DNA of 5,562 bases, from positions 1 through 5,562 of the forward strand of contig JAGVUJ010000176.1 of assembly GCA_019136325.1 (NCBI GenBank), in the 5' to 3' direction. Below, piece by piece: positions 1-5,270 of this stretch (its first letter is position 1; every line of letters begins with the position of its first letter). Made by a program: the position numbers and the translations under genes. The notes beneath the pieces are model-generated. The model saw only the letters and a list, made by a program, of their open reading frames with translations, was not told the origin of the DNA and did no database searches. The DNA is from Deltaproteobacteria bacterium (GTDB lineage: Bacteria; Desulfobacterota; Syntrophia; Syntrophales; Smithellaceae).

Positions 1-2
1 TG

Positions 3-62
3 ACCGTTCCGGATGAGCGGTTAAAAGAAGCGATGCAACGGATTGAGAAAGAATTCAAATAA
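3..62 (+). CDS. 3' end of an unidentified upstream gene (partial)
   Basis: The reading frame is open from the left window edge and reads TVPDERLKEAMQRIEKEFK before a TAA at 60-62. That stop shares bases with the ATG of the next gene (TAATG), which is typical of genes in one operon with coupled translation. The visible tail is charged and helical. Such a tail occurs in many enzyme families, for example class I/II aminotransferases, but nineteen residues are too few to name a family. I am fairly sure it is coding because the frame ends exactly at the next start codon. Confidence 0.6.
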   Translation, partial: TVPDERLKEAMQRIEKEFK

Positions 63-1093
63 TGGAAATGGGTATTCTGGGTCTTCCCCAAAGCGGGAAG
101 AGCACCTTGTTTGAAATCATGACCGGCGTGAAAAGCGGCCAGTCGCACACCGAAACGGTCGTGCGCGGCCAGGCATCCGTGCCGGACGAACGTTTTGATA
201 AGCTTGTCGAAATCTACAAGCCGGTCAAAGTTTCACCGGCCAAGGTTCCGTTTTCCGATGTGCACGCCGTGGGCGAGCATCCGTGGGAAGCCATCCGTCA
301 GAACCTGAGCGGCGCGGACGCCATTCTGCATGTGGTTGATGGTTTTTCCCTGCCGGACACTTCCCTCGCCCTTGACGCCTATCGCAAACTGGAAGACGAG
401 CTGGTGCTCTCCGACCTGATCATCATCGAAAAGAAACTTGAGCGTCTGACCAAGATGTCCAAAAAGGCGATCTCACCGCAGGAGGCGGCTCAAAACGAAC
501 TGCTGCCCAGGCTGAAGGATTGTCTGGAGGCGGGTAAGCCTCTGCGCACGGCCGGGCTCACGCCGGTCGAAGTTTTTACGCTGAGGAGCTTTTCCTTCTG
601 GACGATCAAACCGGAACTGGTGGTGATCAATGTAGCCGAAGACAATCTTTCCTTTGCCGATGATTTTGCCAAAGCTGCCAACCTTGCGGAACCGGTGATG
701 GGAATCTGCTGCAAGATTGAGGCGGAACTGGCCGGGTTGGACGCCGCCGATCAGAAGGAATTTCTGTCATCCATGGGCATCGCGGAACCGGCTTTTGGGC
801 GGATCATCCGCGGGGCGTTTTCGCTTTTAGGCCGTATCTCTTTCTTCACGGTCGGCGAAGATGAGGTCAAAGCCTGGGTGATACCCGCCGGAACCAAAGC
901 GCCCAAAGCCGCGGGCGCCATTCACAACGATTTCGAAAGAGGTTTTATCAAGGCCGAAGTCATGTCCTTTGATGATTTTATGGTTCATGACGGATCACAG
1001 GCACAGGTTAAATCGGCCGGCCGCCTGCGCCTGGAAGGAAAGGAATACATCGTTGCCGACGGTGACATCATCACCTTTCGCTTCAACGTCTGA
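62..1093 (+). CDS. YchF/Obg-like P-loop NTPase with C-terminal TGS domain (variant form)
   Basis: Likely a cytoplasmic, ribosome-associated nucleotidase of the YchF branch of Obg-like GTPases. The Walker A/G1 motif GLPQSGKS lies at residues 7-14 (canonical YchF has GLPNVGKS). NVAE at 190-193 is the NxxE form of G4 that gives YchF proteins a preference for ATP. A helical, charged stretch at about 105-155 fits the coiled-coil insert. The DUF933/TGS part (about 258-343) is well conserved: FFTVGEDEVKAW, GAIHNDFERGFIKAEV and the family-typical C-terminus ITFRFNV. At 343 residues it is slightly shorter than usual YchF (about 360). The G3 region reads DVHAVG (66-71) instead of the usual DIAGLV, so this is a divergent member, perhaps a paralogue rather than the housekeeping YchF. 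The start at 62 overlaps the preceding stop; the ATG at 68 is an alternative. Its last 27 bases recur at 3010-3036. Family assignment is strong; the cellular role is inferred. Confidence 0.9.
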   Translation: MEMGILGLPQSGKSTLFEIMTGVKSGQSHTETVVRGQASVPDERFDKLVEIYKPVKVSPAKVPFSDVHAVGEHPWEAIRQNLSGADAILHVVDGFSLPDTSLALDAYRKLEDELVLSDLIIIEKKLERLTKMSKKAISPQEAAQNELLPRLKDCLEAGKPLRTAGLTPVEVFTLRSFSFWTIKPELVVINVAEDNLSFADDFAKAANLAEPVMGICCKIEAELAGLDAADQKEFLSSMGIAEPAFGRIIRGAFSLLGRISFFTVGEDEVKAWVIPAGTKAPKAAGAIHNDFERGFIKAEVMSFDDFMVHDGSQAQVKSAGRLRLEGKEYIVADGDIITFRFNV

Positions 1094-1363
1094 CGGGCCC
1101 CGCGGCCTCGTCCTCCAACGCTTTCAGGTAGTATTCCGTTTCCGCAACCGATCGATTGACCAGCGGTTGATTCAGTCCGACACCTTCCGAGGAAACGTTC
1201 ACGAACCAATTGTTGTCGTTGATTCGCTGGAACCGGATGGTGATTAACGTGTTGCCGTGAAAAAAAGAATCCCGATGGATTCTGATCACGCCTTCCTCAT
1301 CGTCCTTTTCGCATTTGTCGCCGGGGAATGTTTTCTTTGCCGTTTCAAAAGCCAGATACGTCG
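1067..1363. repeat. Left copy of the 297-bp direct repeat flanking the AbiE module
   Basis: This segment aligns without gaps to 3010-3306 at a constant offset of 1943 bases. By hand alignment they differ at 11 positions (1075, 1101, 1108, 1119, 1167, 1180, 1191, 1200, 1209, 1224, 1320), about 96% identity. It starts inside the ychF-like gene (last eight codons plus stop) and runs through the 3' two-thirds of the lipoprotein gene read on the minus strand. Identity stops abruptly at both ends: at 1066/3009 on the left and after the TCG at 1361-1363/3304-3306 on the right. Confidence 0.95.
1083..1363 (-). pseudogene. Truncated 3' copy of the lipoprotein gene at 3026-3445
   Basis: On the minus strand this copy encodes residues 48-139 of the downstream 139-residue lipoprotein, with only two amino-acid differences (V for A at about residue 109, E for A at about residue 132). 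It lacks the first 47 codons, so it has no signal peptide, no lipobox cysteine and no original start. The frame stays open upstream to a TAA at 1416-1418. The only obvious internal start is a GTG at 1287-1289, which would give a 68-residue soluble product. Its stop lies inside the last codons of the ychF-like gene, so the two converge with an 11-bp overlap. It is best read as a remnant left by the AbiE insertion; no expression signal is visible. Confidence 0.8.
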
Positions 1364-1430
1364 TGGGGGAATGCGGTCGACGGACACCGAAAAAATGCCG
1401 CGGCCATGTAATATTTTATGGTCAAATAGT

Positions 1431-1456
1431 ATCGGCAGACTTGACATTTTGCCGAT
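1431..1456. promoter_or_regulatory. Inverted repeat, candidate AbiEi operator
   Basis: ATCGGCA at 1431-1437 and TGCCGAT at 1450-1456 form a perfect 7-bp inverted repeat with a 12-base spacer. It straddles the -35 hexamer of the predicted abiE promoter. AbiEi antitoxins are known to repress their own operon by binding inverted repeats in the promoter. Position and symmetry match that role; the binding itself is inferred. Confidence 0.6.
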
Positions 1457-1469
1457 GTTTTTGTACCAT
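1441..1469 (+). promoter_or_regulatory. Predicted sigma-70-type promoter of the abiE operon
   Basis: A consensus TTGACA -35 box at 1441-1446 is followed by a 17-base spacer and TACCAT (1464-1469), which matches the TATAAT consensus at 4 of 6 positions. Transcription would begin near 1475-1477, directly at the abiEi ATG (1478), so the message would have almost no leader. No Shine-Dalgarno sequence precedes that ATG, which is consistent with this. Confidence 0.6.
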
Positions 1470-1477
1470 GCCATCCC

Positions 1478-2089
1478 ATGAATACTGCAAAAGAAAAAGC
1501 CATCGAGATTATCCATAAGCAAGGCGGGATTATCCGCACCCAGGAAGCCTTTCAGTTGGGAATCCACAGGAGAACCCTGTACGGTCTCCGCGATGAGGGC
1601 GCGCTTTTTCCTGTTGCGCGGGGTCTCTTTCACCTGGCAGACGGTCCGGACAGCATGCCTACCGAAATCGACCTGGTCCACGTGACCAAACTCGTTCCCC
1701 ACGGGGTCATCTGCCTCATCTCCGCCCTTTCCTTTCACGAACTGACGACCGAAATTCCGCATGAAATCTGGATTGCCGTGGAGAGGAAGGCCCACAAACC
1801 CAGGGTTAAATATCCGCCGGTCCGAGCCATGTTCTTTACGGGTGCCTGTTTCAATGAGGGTATTGAAGTTCATCGGATCATGGAACAGGATGTCCGCATT
1901 TACAATGCCCCCAAGACGGTAATCGATTGTTTCCGTTGGCGAAACGCCGTGGGAACAGATGTCGCCCTGGACGCAGCCCGGGTGTATCTTAAGCGGCGCG
2001 ACGCAAGCCCGTCCCGGTTGATGGACTATGCCAAACTCTGCAAGGTGGAAAAGCTGGTGATGCCTTACCTGGAGGCGATGGTGCCATGA
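1478..2089 (+). CDS. abiEi: AbiEi-family antitoxin and transcriptional repressor (type IV toxin-antitoxin)
   Basis: Antitoxin partner of the AbiE system. It is expected to act as a DNA-binding autorepressor and to neutralise AbiEii toxicity without a stable protein-protein complex, as known for characterised AbiE pairs. Residues about 5-55 form the N-terminal winged helix-turn-helix, with the hallmark pattern GGIIRTQEAF-LGIHRRTLYGLRDEG-ARGLFHLAD. Residues about 65-200 form the AbiEi C-terminal domain, including HGVICLISALSFHELT and PHEIWIAVERK. At 203 residues it belongs to the shorter, common AbiEi class. The ATG at 1478 leaves nine residues before the HTH, as is usual. It has no Shine-Dalgarno site and sits just past the predicted promoter, suggesting leaderless translation. 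Its stop overlaps the abiEii start (ATGA at 2086-2089), so the two are translationally coupled. Confidence 0.92.
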   Translation: MNTAKEKAIEIIHKQGGIIRTQEAFQLGIHRRTLYGLRDEGALFPVARGLFHLADGPDSMPTEIDLVHVTKLVPHGVICLISALSFHELTTEIPHEIWIAVERKAHKPRVKYPPVRAMFFTGACFNEGIEVHRIMEQDVRIYNAPKTVIDCFRWRNAVGTDVALDAARVYLKRRDASPSRLMDYAKLCKVEKLVMPYLEAMVP

Positions 2090-3000
2090 GCGCAAACCAG
2101 GTTAAAAATATTGTTTCATCTGTTAAAAACCGGCTTCTGGCCGCTGCGCGTGAAGGTCGAAAACCTTTCCAGTCATTGCTGACCCATTACGCGCTGGAAC
2201 GCTTTCTCTTTCGCCTTTCCCAGTCGCCCCTGAAAGAAAAATTCATTCTGAAGGGCGGCCTTCTGTTGGCGGGTATGGGCCTGTCAATGGCAAGGACAAC
2301 GCGGGACATAGATTTTCTGGGACTTTTCCCGGGCAACGGCGACGCCGTCGGCGTTTCGATACGCGATATCGGAAACGTACACCTCGACGACGGTCTGGTT
2401 TACAAATTCGATAATTTAAGCATCGAGGCGATGTCTGACGATCAGGAATATCCCGGCATACGTCTTAAGTTTGAGGCTTGGCTTGGCAAGGCAAAAATTC
2501 CTATGCAGATTGATGTGGGATTCGGTGATGCCGTGGTGCCCGCCGCCATTGATATGACGTACCCGACCCTACTCGACATGGAGCCCCCTGTTGTGAAGGC
2601 ATACAGCGTCGAGACCATTGTCGCGGAAAAGTTCGAAGCATCTCTGGATTTGGCGGAGCTCAACAGTCGAATGAAGGACTTCTATGACATCTGGATATTG
2701 AGCCACGAATATCCGTTTCAAGGAGCGGTGCTTCAGGAAGCGATTATTGCCACCTGCGCAAGGAGGTCAACGCCTTTGAACTCCAGGGGGCTGGTCTTTT
2801 CCATAGAATTTGCCGACAGATCCGACAAGCAAACCCAGTGGACGACCTTCCTCCGGAAAACTCAGATTACAGGCATACCGGAACATTTCCCGGTGATTAT
2901 GGAGGGCATGAGAAAATTCCTGCATCCCGTCGCCGAAGCAAGTGGAAAACAGCTGAGATTTGAAAAAAAATGGCGGCCCGGCGGCCCTTGGCAATCATAG
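2086..3000 (+). CDS. abiEii: AbiEii/AbiGii-family nucleotidyltransferase toxin
   Basis: Toxin of the type IV AbiE pair, a member of the DNA polymerase beta-like nucleotidyltransferase superfamily. Related toxins stop growth by adding nucleotides to RNA (tRNA acceptor ends for MenT), and AbiEii was shown to bind GTP; the substrate here is unknown. Visible motifs in order: KGG at 56-58, the metal-binding DxD in TTRDIDFLG (D74, D76), a third acidic strand QIDVGFGD (D143, D148), a conserved lysine in VAEKFEA (K182), and KDFYDIW (D198, D201). All expected active-site motifs are present, so the enzyme looks intact. The length of 304 residues is normal. The start overlaps the abiEi stop, with GGAGG at 2071-2075 ten bases upstream. 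The stop at 2998-3000 is only nine bases before the right repeat copy, and no terminator follows. Confidence 0.93.
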   Translation: MSANQVKNIVSSVKNRLLAAAREGRKPFQSLLTHYALERFLFRLSQSPLKEKFILKGGLLLAGMGLSMARTTRDIDFLGLFPGNGDAVGVSIRDIGNVHLDDGLVYKFDNLSIEAMSDDQEYPGIRLKFEAWLGKAKIPMQIDVGFGDAVVPAAIDMTYPTLLDMEPPVVKAYSVETIVAEKFEASLDLAELNSRMKDFYDIWILSHEYPFQGAVLQEAIIATCARRSTPLNSRGLVFSIEFADRSDKQTQWTTFLRKTQITGIPEHFPVIMEGMRKFLHPVAEASGKQLRFEKKWRPGGPWQS

Positions 3001-3009
3001 AATCGAATA

Positions 3010-3036
3010 ATCATCACTTTTCGCTTCAACGTCTGA
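3010..3036 (+). pseudogene. Duplicated 3' tail of the ychF-like gene
   Basis: Nine codons matching the last eight residues and stop of the ychF-like gene (IITFRFNV, TGA) recur here, with one silent change (ACT for ACC). No ychF sequence precedes them. This stub shows that the right repeat copy also derives from a ychF/lipoprotein junction, and it marks the right boundary of the inserted DNA. Confidence 0.85.
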
Positions 3037-3306
3037 CGGGCCCTGCGGCCGCGTCCTCCAATGCTTTCAGGTAGTATTCCGTTTCCGCAACCGATCGATT
3101 GACCAGCGGCTGATTCAGTCCGGCACCTTCCGATGAAACGTTTACGAACCAGTTGTTGTCGTTGATCCGCTGGAACCGGATGGTGATTAACGTGTTGCCG
3201 TGAAAAAAAGAATCCCGATGGATTCTGATCACGCCTTCCTCATCGTCCTTTTCGCATTTGTCACCGGGGAATGTTTTCTTTGCCGTTTCAAAAGCCAGAT
3301 ACGTCG
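3010..3306. repeat. Right copy of the 297-bp direct repeat flanking the AbiE module
   Basis: Partner of 1067-1363, same orientation, gap-free, 286 of 297 positions identical by hand alignment. This copy is continuous with the complete lipoprotein gene on its right, while the left copy is continuous with the complete ychF-like gene. That is the pattern expected if one junction was duplicated around the abiE genes. Confidence 0.95.
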
Positions 3307-3445
3307 CCTGCCAGTGCGTTCCCGTGAGAATCACCGGACGCAGCGGAGAGGACGGAGCTACCGATGTCTGGGCCGCGCTGCACGAGGAAAGCAGAAAAAC
3401 CCATAAAAGCAAAAACAGCAAATCGTTCCGTTTCGTTCTTTTCAA
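3026..3445 (-). CDS. Small lipoprotein of unknown function
   Basis: A 139-residue protein exported by Sec and predicted to be lipid-anchored. The N-terminus is basic (KRTKRND), followed by a hydrophobic stretch (residues 9-19) and the lipobox LSSC with the acylated cysteine at 22. Residue +2 is serine, so sorting to the outer membrane is expected. After a linker rich in Ala, Ser and Pro, residues about 42-132 form a mixed alpha/beta region (THWQATYLAFETAKK, VIRIHRD, LITIRFQRI, NWFVNVSSEG) that I cannot assign to a named family. The start is TTG at 3445, supported by AAGGGG five bases upstream. The 3' end, in the ancestral arrangement, overlaps the ychF-like gene by 11 bp tail to tail. The last 92 codons are duplicated at 1083-1363. 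Gene confidence is high; function is unknown. Confidence 0.8.
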   Translation of the reverse strand: MKRTKRNDLLFLLLWVFLLSSCSAAQTSVAPSSPLRPVILTGTHWQATYLAFETAKKTFPGDKCEKDDEEGVIRIHRDSFFHGNTLITIRFQRINDNNWFVNVSSEGAGLNQPLVNRSVAETEYYLKALEDAAAGPVRR

Positions 3446-3529
3446 TCGATCCCCTTCGCCTGACGGCTTCGATTATTTTTTGACCTGGAGCTGTAAAAGT
3501 TTTCAAAACTCATGCGTCTTTAAAACTTG

Positions 3530-3838
3530 TCAGGATTTCTGATTTTTCATCAATCTGTCCTGCTGATGCAAATATAAAGTTACCGTAACGGTATCGCCGC
3601 CGCCTTTTCCTATCGCATTTCTGATTTCTTTGTTGATTGAAATCATTTTGTCCTTGTTTTTTCGTGGCGCCAAATTCATTTCTTTTAATTTGTAATCGTC
3701 AATGAGTCCCGTAACTTTTAGAGAGCCCCATTTCCCCTCAATATCTGCCGTGTTGGGAATTACAAGGTGATACGTCCATGCGCCATATCCTTTTTTGTAT
3801 TGAAGTTTAAGCAGTTGCTTTTCAATGATTTTTCTCAT
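3530..3838 (-). CDS. DUF1905 domain protein
   Basis: A 102-residue protein that is essentially a single DUF1905 domain, a small beta-barrel-like domain of unknown biochemical role often found alone or beside YdeI-type domains. Recognisable pieces are the N-terminal KGYGAWTYHLVIP (16-28), the central VTGLIDD (42-48), and the C-terminal MISINKEIRNAIGKGGGDTVTVTLYL block (65-90, shown in part), which carries the typical GDTVTVTL ending. No signal peptide, so cytoplasmic. The ATG at 3838 is preferred because AGGAA lies 7-8 bases upstream and the start is one base past the stop of the 60-residue ORF (TAGAATG). A start at 3892 would add 18 residues, also has AGGA upstream, but would overlap that ORF. 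It forms a two-gene operon with it. Function is not inferable. Confidence 0.78.
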   Translation of the reverse strand: MRKIIEKQLLKLQYKKGYGAWTYHLVIPNTADIEGKWGSLKVTGLIDDYKLKEMNLAPRKNKDKMISINKEIRNAIGKGGGDTVTVTLYLHQQDRLMKNQKS

Positions 3839-3839
3839 T

Positions 3840-4022
3840 CTAGATTTCCTGTATGGTTCTAAAGCCTTTGAAGCCGTTGGATGCCCAGACATTTAAATCC
3901 TGTACCGTAACATTACTTGAACAGACAAATTGCCTGACGCCAGGTTCCAATTGTGATTTGTCCTGCTTTTTTTTGAAAATTTTCAATGAACCGCCTTTAA
4001 AGAGCATAATATAGAATTCCAT
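3840..4022 (-). CDS. Small 60-residue hypothetical protein upstream of the DUF1905 gene
   Basis: A 60-residue ORF with no family I recognise. It begins MEFYIMLFKGGSLKIFKKKQ, where a short hydrophobic N-terminus is followed by a very basic patch; the rest includes VRQFVCSSNVTVQDLNVWAS. Evidence that it is real: a strong GGAGAGG Shine-Dalgarno six bases before the ATG, and a stop one base before the DUF1905 start, which implies coupled translation. It is separated from the gene upstream by about 67 bases, so it probably begins its own transcript. It could be a small regulator or a partner of the DUF1905 protein, but nothing in the sequence decides this. Confidence 0.5.
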   Translation of the reverse strand: MEFYIMLFKGGSLKIFKKKQDKSQLEPGVRQFVCSSNVTVQDLNVWASNGFKGFRTIQEI

Positions 4023-4089
4023 TTTTGACCTCTCCAGAATAAAACTTTAGTCATGATAATCAACAGCCACAACCCAGTGTCGTCCTACC

Positions 4090-4365
4090 TCACTTTTTAC
4101 ACCTTATAATTAGATTTCGATTAACTCCTCTTTGACCGGGATTTAATGGAATATCATATTGGCCTTCATCTTGTTTTAAGATTTCATATCCTTTTTCTTT
4201 GCATATCTTACCTGCTTTCGTGTAACAATTATCCCAAGAATTAAGCGTGCCACCGCAAACGATATTATAAGCAAGGTCACCATCCGAAGTGTAGACATCC
4301 TTTGAATAGACGCATCCACATAGCAAGCATAGAACTGGAATAAATAGAATAATATTTTTCATCAT
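4090..4365 (-). CDS. Small cysteine-rich lipoprotein
   Basis: A 91-residue (or 90, from the second ATG at 4362) predicted lipoprotein. The N-terminal signal peptide MMKNIILFIPVLCLLCGC ends in the lipobox LCGC with acylated Cys18. The mature part has four further cysteines (37, 47, 55, 89), which could form two disulfides in the periplasm. The spacing CGGTLNSWDNCYTKAGKICKEKGYEI follows a W-x2-C-x3-A-x3-C pattern seen in small proteobacterial envelope lipoproteins of unknown function. A perfect AAGGAGG precedes the start, seven bases before the second ATG. The start overlaps the stop of the DUF1566 gene (ATGA), so the two are co-translated and probably work in the same compartment. I cannot name a function. 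Confidence 0.8.
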   Translation of the reverse strand: MMKNIILFIPVLCLLCGCVYSKDVYTSDGDLAYNIVCGGTLNSWDNCYTKAGKICKEKGYEILKQDEGQYDIPLNPGQRGVNRNLIIRCKK

Positions 4366-5270
4366 TCATCCTCCTTAATGTTCCTGATTATTTTTGAGAG
4401 ATCATGATAGGATATCCTAACGGTTGTTGCACAAGTCGCATCAGGTAAATGTTGCACATCTATAACTTCTGCACTCTTAATTAAAAATTCAATTTTATTA
4501 TTTACAGTAATGTCTTTTGACATAATGCTGCCTATTTCTTCAGTTCCGTCTATTCGTAATCGTTTTACAATTCCCAGCAGATTTCTAATTGCAGCAATAA
4601 AACTTGCCCGTTCACATTGCGGGCGTTCATATTTAGTGCCTCTTGCCTGTTTTGAAGGCGCTCCAAGCCCCGACGCTTGTATATGTGATTTGGTTGGTGG
4701 CATCGTCTCTTGGCCCGTGTAGTTTGCATCCGACTTATTTGATGATATATCCCTAGCATAACGCACTGGAAGTACAGTGAATAATTTGGATTGGTGTGCA
4801 AGAGACTTTCTGCCGTTGTAAAAATGGAAGAAGGCGGCATTGTAATCAAACTTTTCTGATGCCCATACCGACCAACCACTCAAAGAAATTAAATCAGTTA
4901 AATACACCTTGTCATTGCCGCCACTATCAGTCCAAGCTGGCTTATATCCAACACTTTGATCATACAATGCTGCCAGTTCATCGGCCATCGGCATACGCCA
5001 ATCCGAATAACCACCCCCACGGTAATTTTCACAATAGTCTTTTGATTGCTGCCATGTTCCACTGCTTCCACTGTCTTTTGCCGCCCACATCAGGCTGGTC
5101 CTTGTGTCCAGGACTGTTCCATCATTGTAGGCAATAAAGTAGCCGTCTCTTTTAATTTCTTTAACCGTGGTGATTGATGGAAGCTTTTCCGATTCTGCAA
5201 TTAATAAAGATGGAAATATTAAAACAACAGTAATCAGAGCAAGGAAGATTCTTGTGTGCATCGAATGCAT
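4362..5270 (-). CDS. Secreted DUF1566 (Lcl C-terminal) protein with LPP20-like C-terminal region
   Basis: A 302-residue exported protein. Residues 1-25 are a Sec signal peptide (hydrophobic LALITVVLIFPSLLIA), with cleavage probably after Ala25. Residues about 43-172 are a DUF1566/Lcl C-terminal domain: GTVLDTRTSLMWA, a Cys-containing CENYRGGGYSDWRMPMADEL stretch, SVWASE, and a closing VLPVRYAR strand. A low-complexity linker (about 173-218) follows. Residues about 219-298 (ERASFIAAIRNLLGIVKRLR, with IKSAEVIDVQHLPDATC and VRISYHDL) resemble the LPP20/FlgT-N type domain found in envelope lipoproteins; this second assignment is by pattern only. The start at 5270 is supported by AAGGGGG six bases upstream; an ATG at 5261 is the alternative. 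It is the first gene of a two-gene operon with the cysteine-rich lipoprotein. DUF1566 has no established enzymatic role; a surface or envelope function is inferred. Confidence 0.85.
   Translation of the reverse strand: MHSMHTRIFLALITVVLIFPSLLIAESEKLPSITTVKEIKRDGYFIAYNDGTVLDTRTSLMWAAKDSGSSGTWQQSKDYCENYRGGGYSDWRMPMADELAALYDQSVGYKPAWTDSGGNDKVYLTDLISLSGWSVWASEKFDYNAAFFHFYNGRKSLAHQSKLFTVLPVRYARDISSNKSDANYTGQETMPPTKSHIQASGLGAPSKQARGTKYERPQCERASFIAAIRNLLGIVKRLRIDGTEEIGSIMSKDITVNNKIEFLIKSAEVIDVQHLPDATCATTVRISYHDLSKIIRNIKEDE

Larger units (their letters stand above)
1364..3306. mobile_element. Putative inserted unit: AbiE module plus one repeat copy
   Basis: The 1943-bp unit (unique part 1364-3009 plus the right repeat copy) accounts exactly for the extra DNA between the ychF-like gene and the full-length lipoprotein gene. 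Deleting it would restore an intact convergent gene pair. No integrase, transposase, terminal inverted repeat or short target duplication is visible. It is therefore not a classical insertion sequence; homologous (Campbell-type) integration or an unequal duplication is more plausible. The boundaries come from where repeat identity stops, and mobility itself is inferred. Confidence 0.4.

Noticed and set aside
1094..1110. GC-rich GGGCCCCGCGGCC stretch after the ychF-like stop as a terminator
   Set aside because: It has no following T-run and is part of the coding sequence of the convergent lipoprotein copy; the corresponding stretch recurs in the right repeat with a substitution.
1286..2095. 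A 269-codon minus-strand open frame across the antitoxin gene
   Set aside because: It is the antisense shadow of abiEi. The plus-strand frame has clear family motifs, and the minus-strand translation is rich in His, Gly and Arg with no recognisable domain.
1364..3009. Transposon or integron cassette structure around abiE
   Set aside because: I found no transposase, integrase, attC-like palindrome, terminal inverted repeats or short target duplication; the only boundary signal is the long homologous repeat.
3490..3530. AAGTTTT/AAAACTT inverted repeat downstream of the DUF1905 gene as a terminator or operator
   Set aside because: The stem is AT-only with a long loop, the shorter version has a one-base loop, and there is no strong T-run; in AT-rich DNA this is likely by chance.
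4565..5137. Open frames of 104 codons (minus, 4565-4879) and 113 codons (plus, 4796-5137)
   Set aside because: Both lie within the DUF1566 gene in other frames, have no convincing start signals, and show shadow-like composition.
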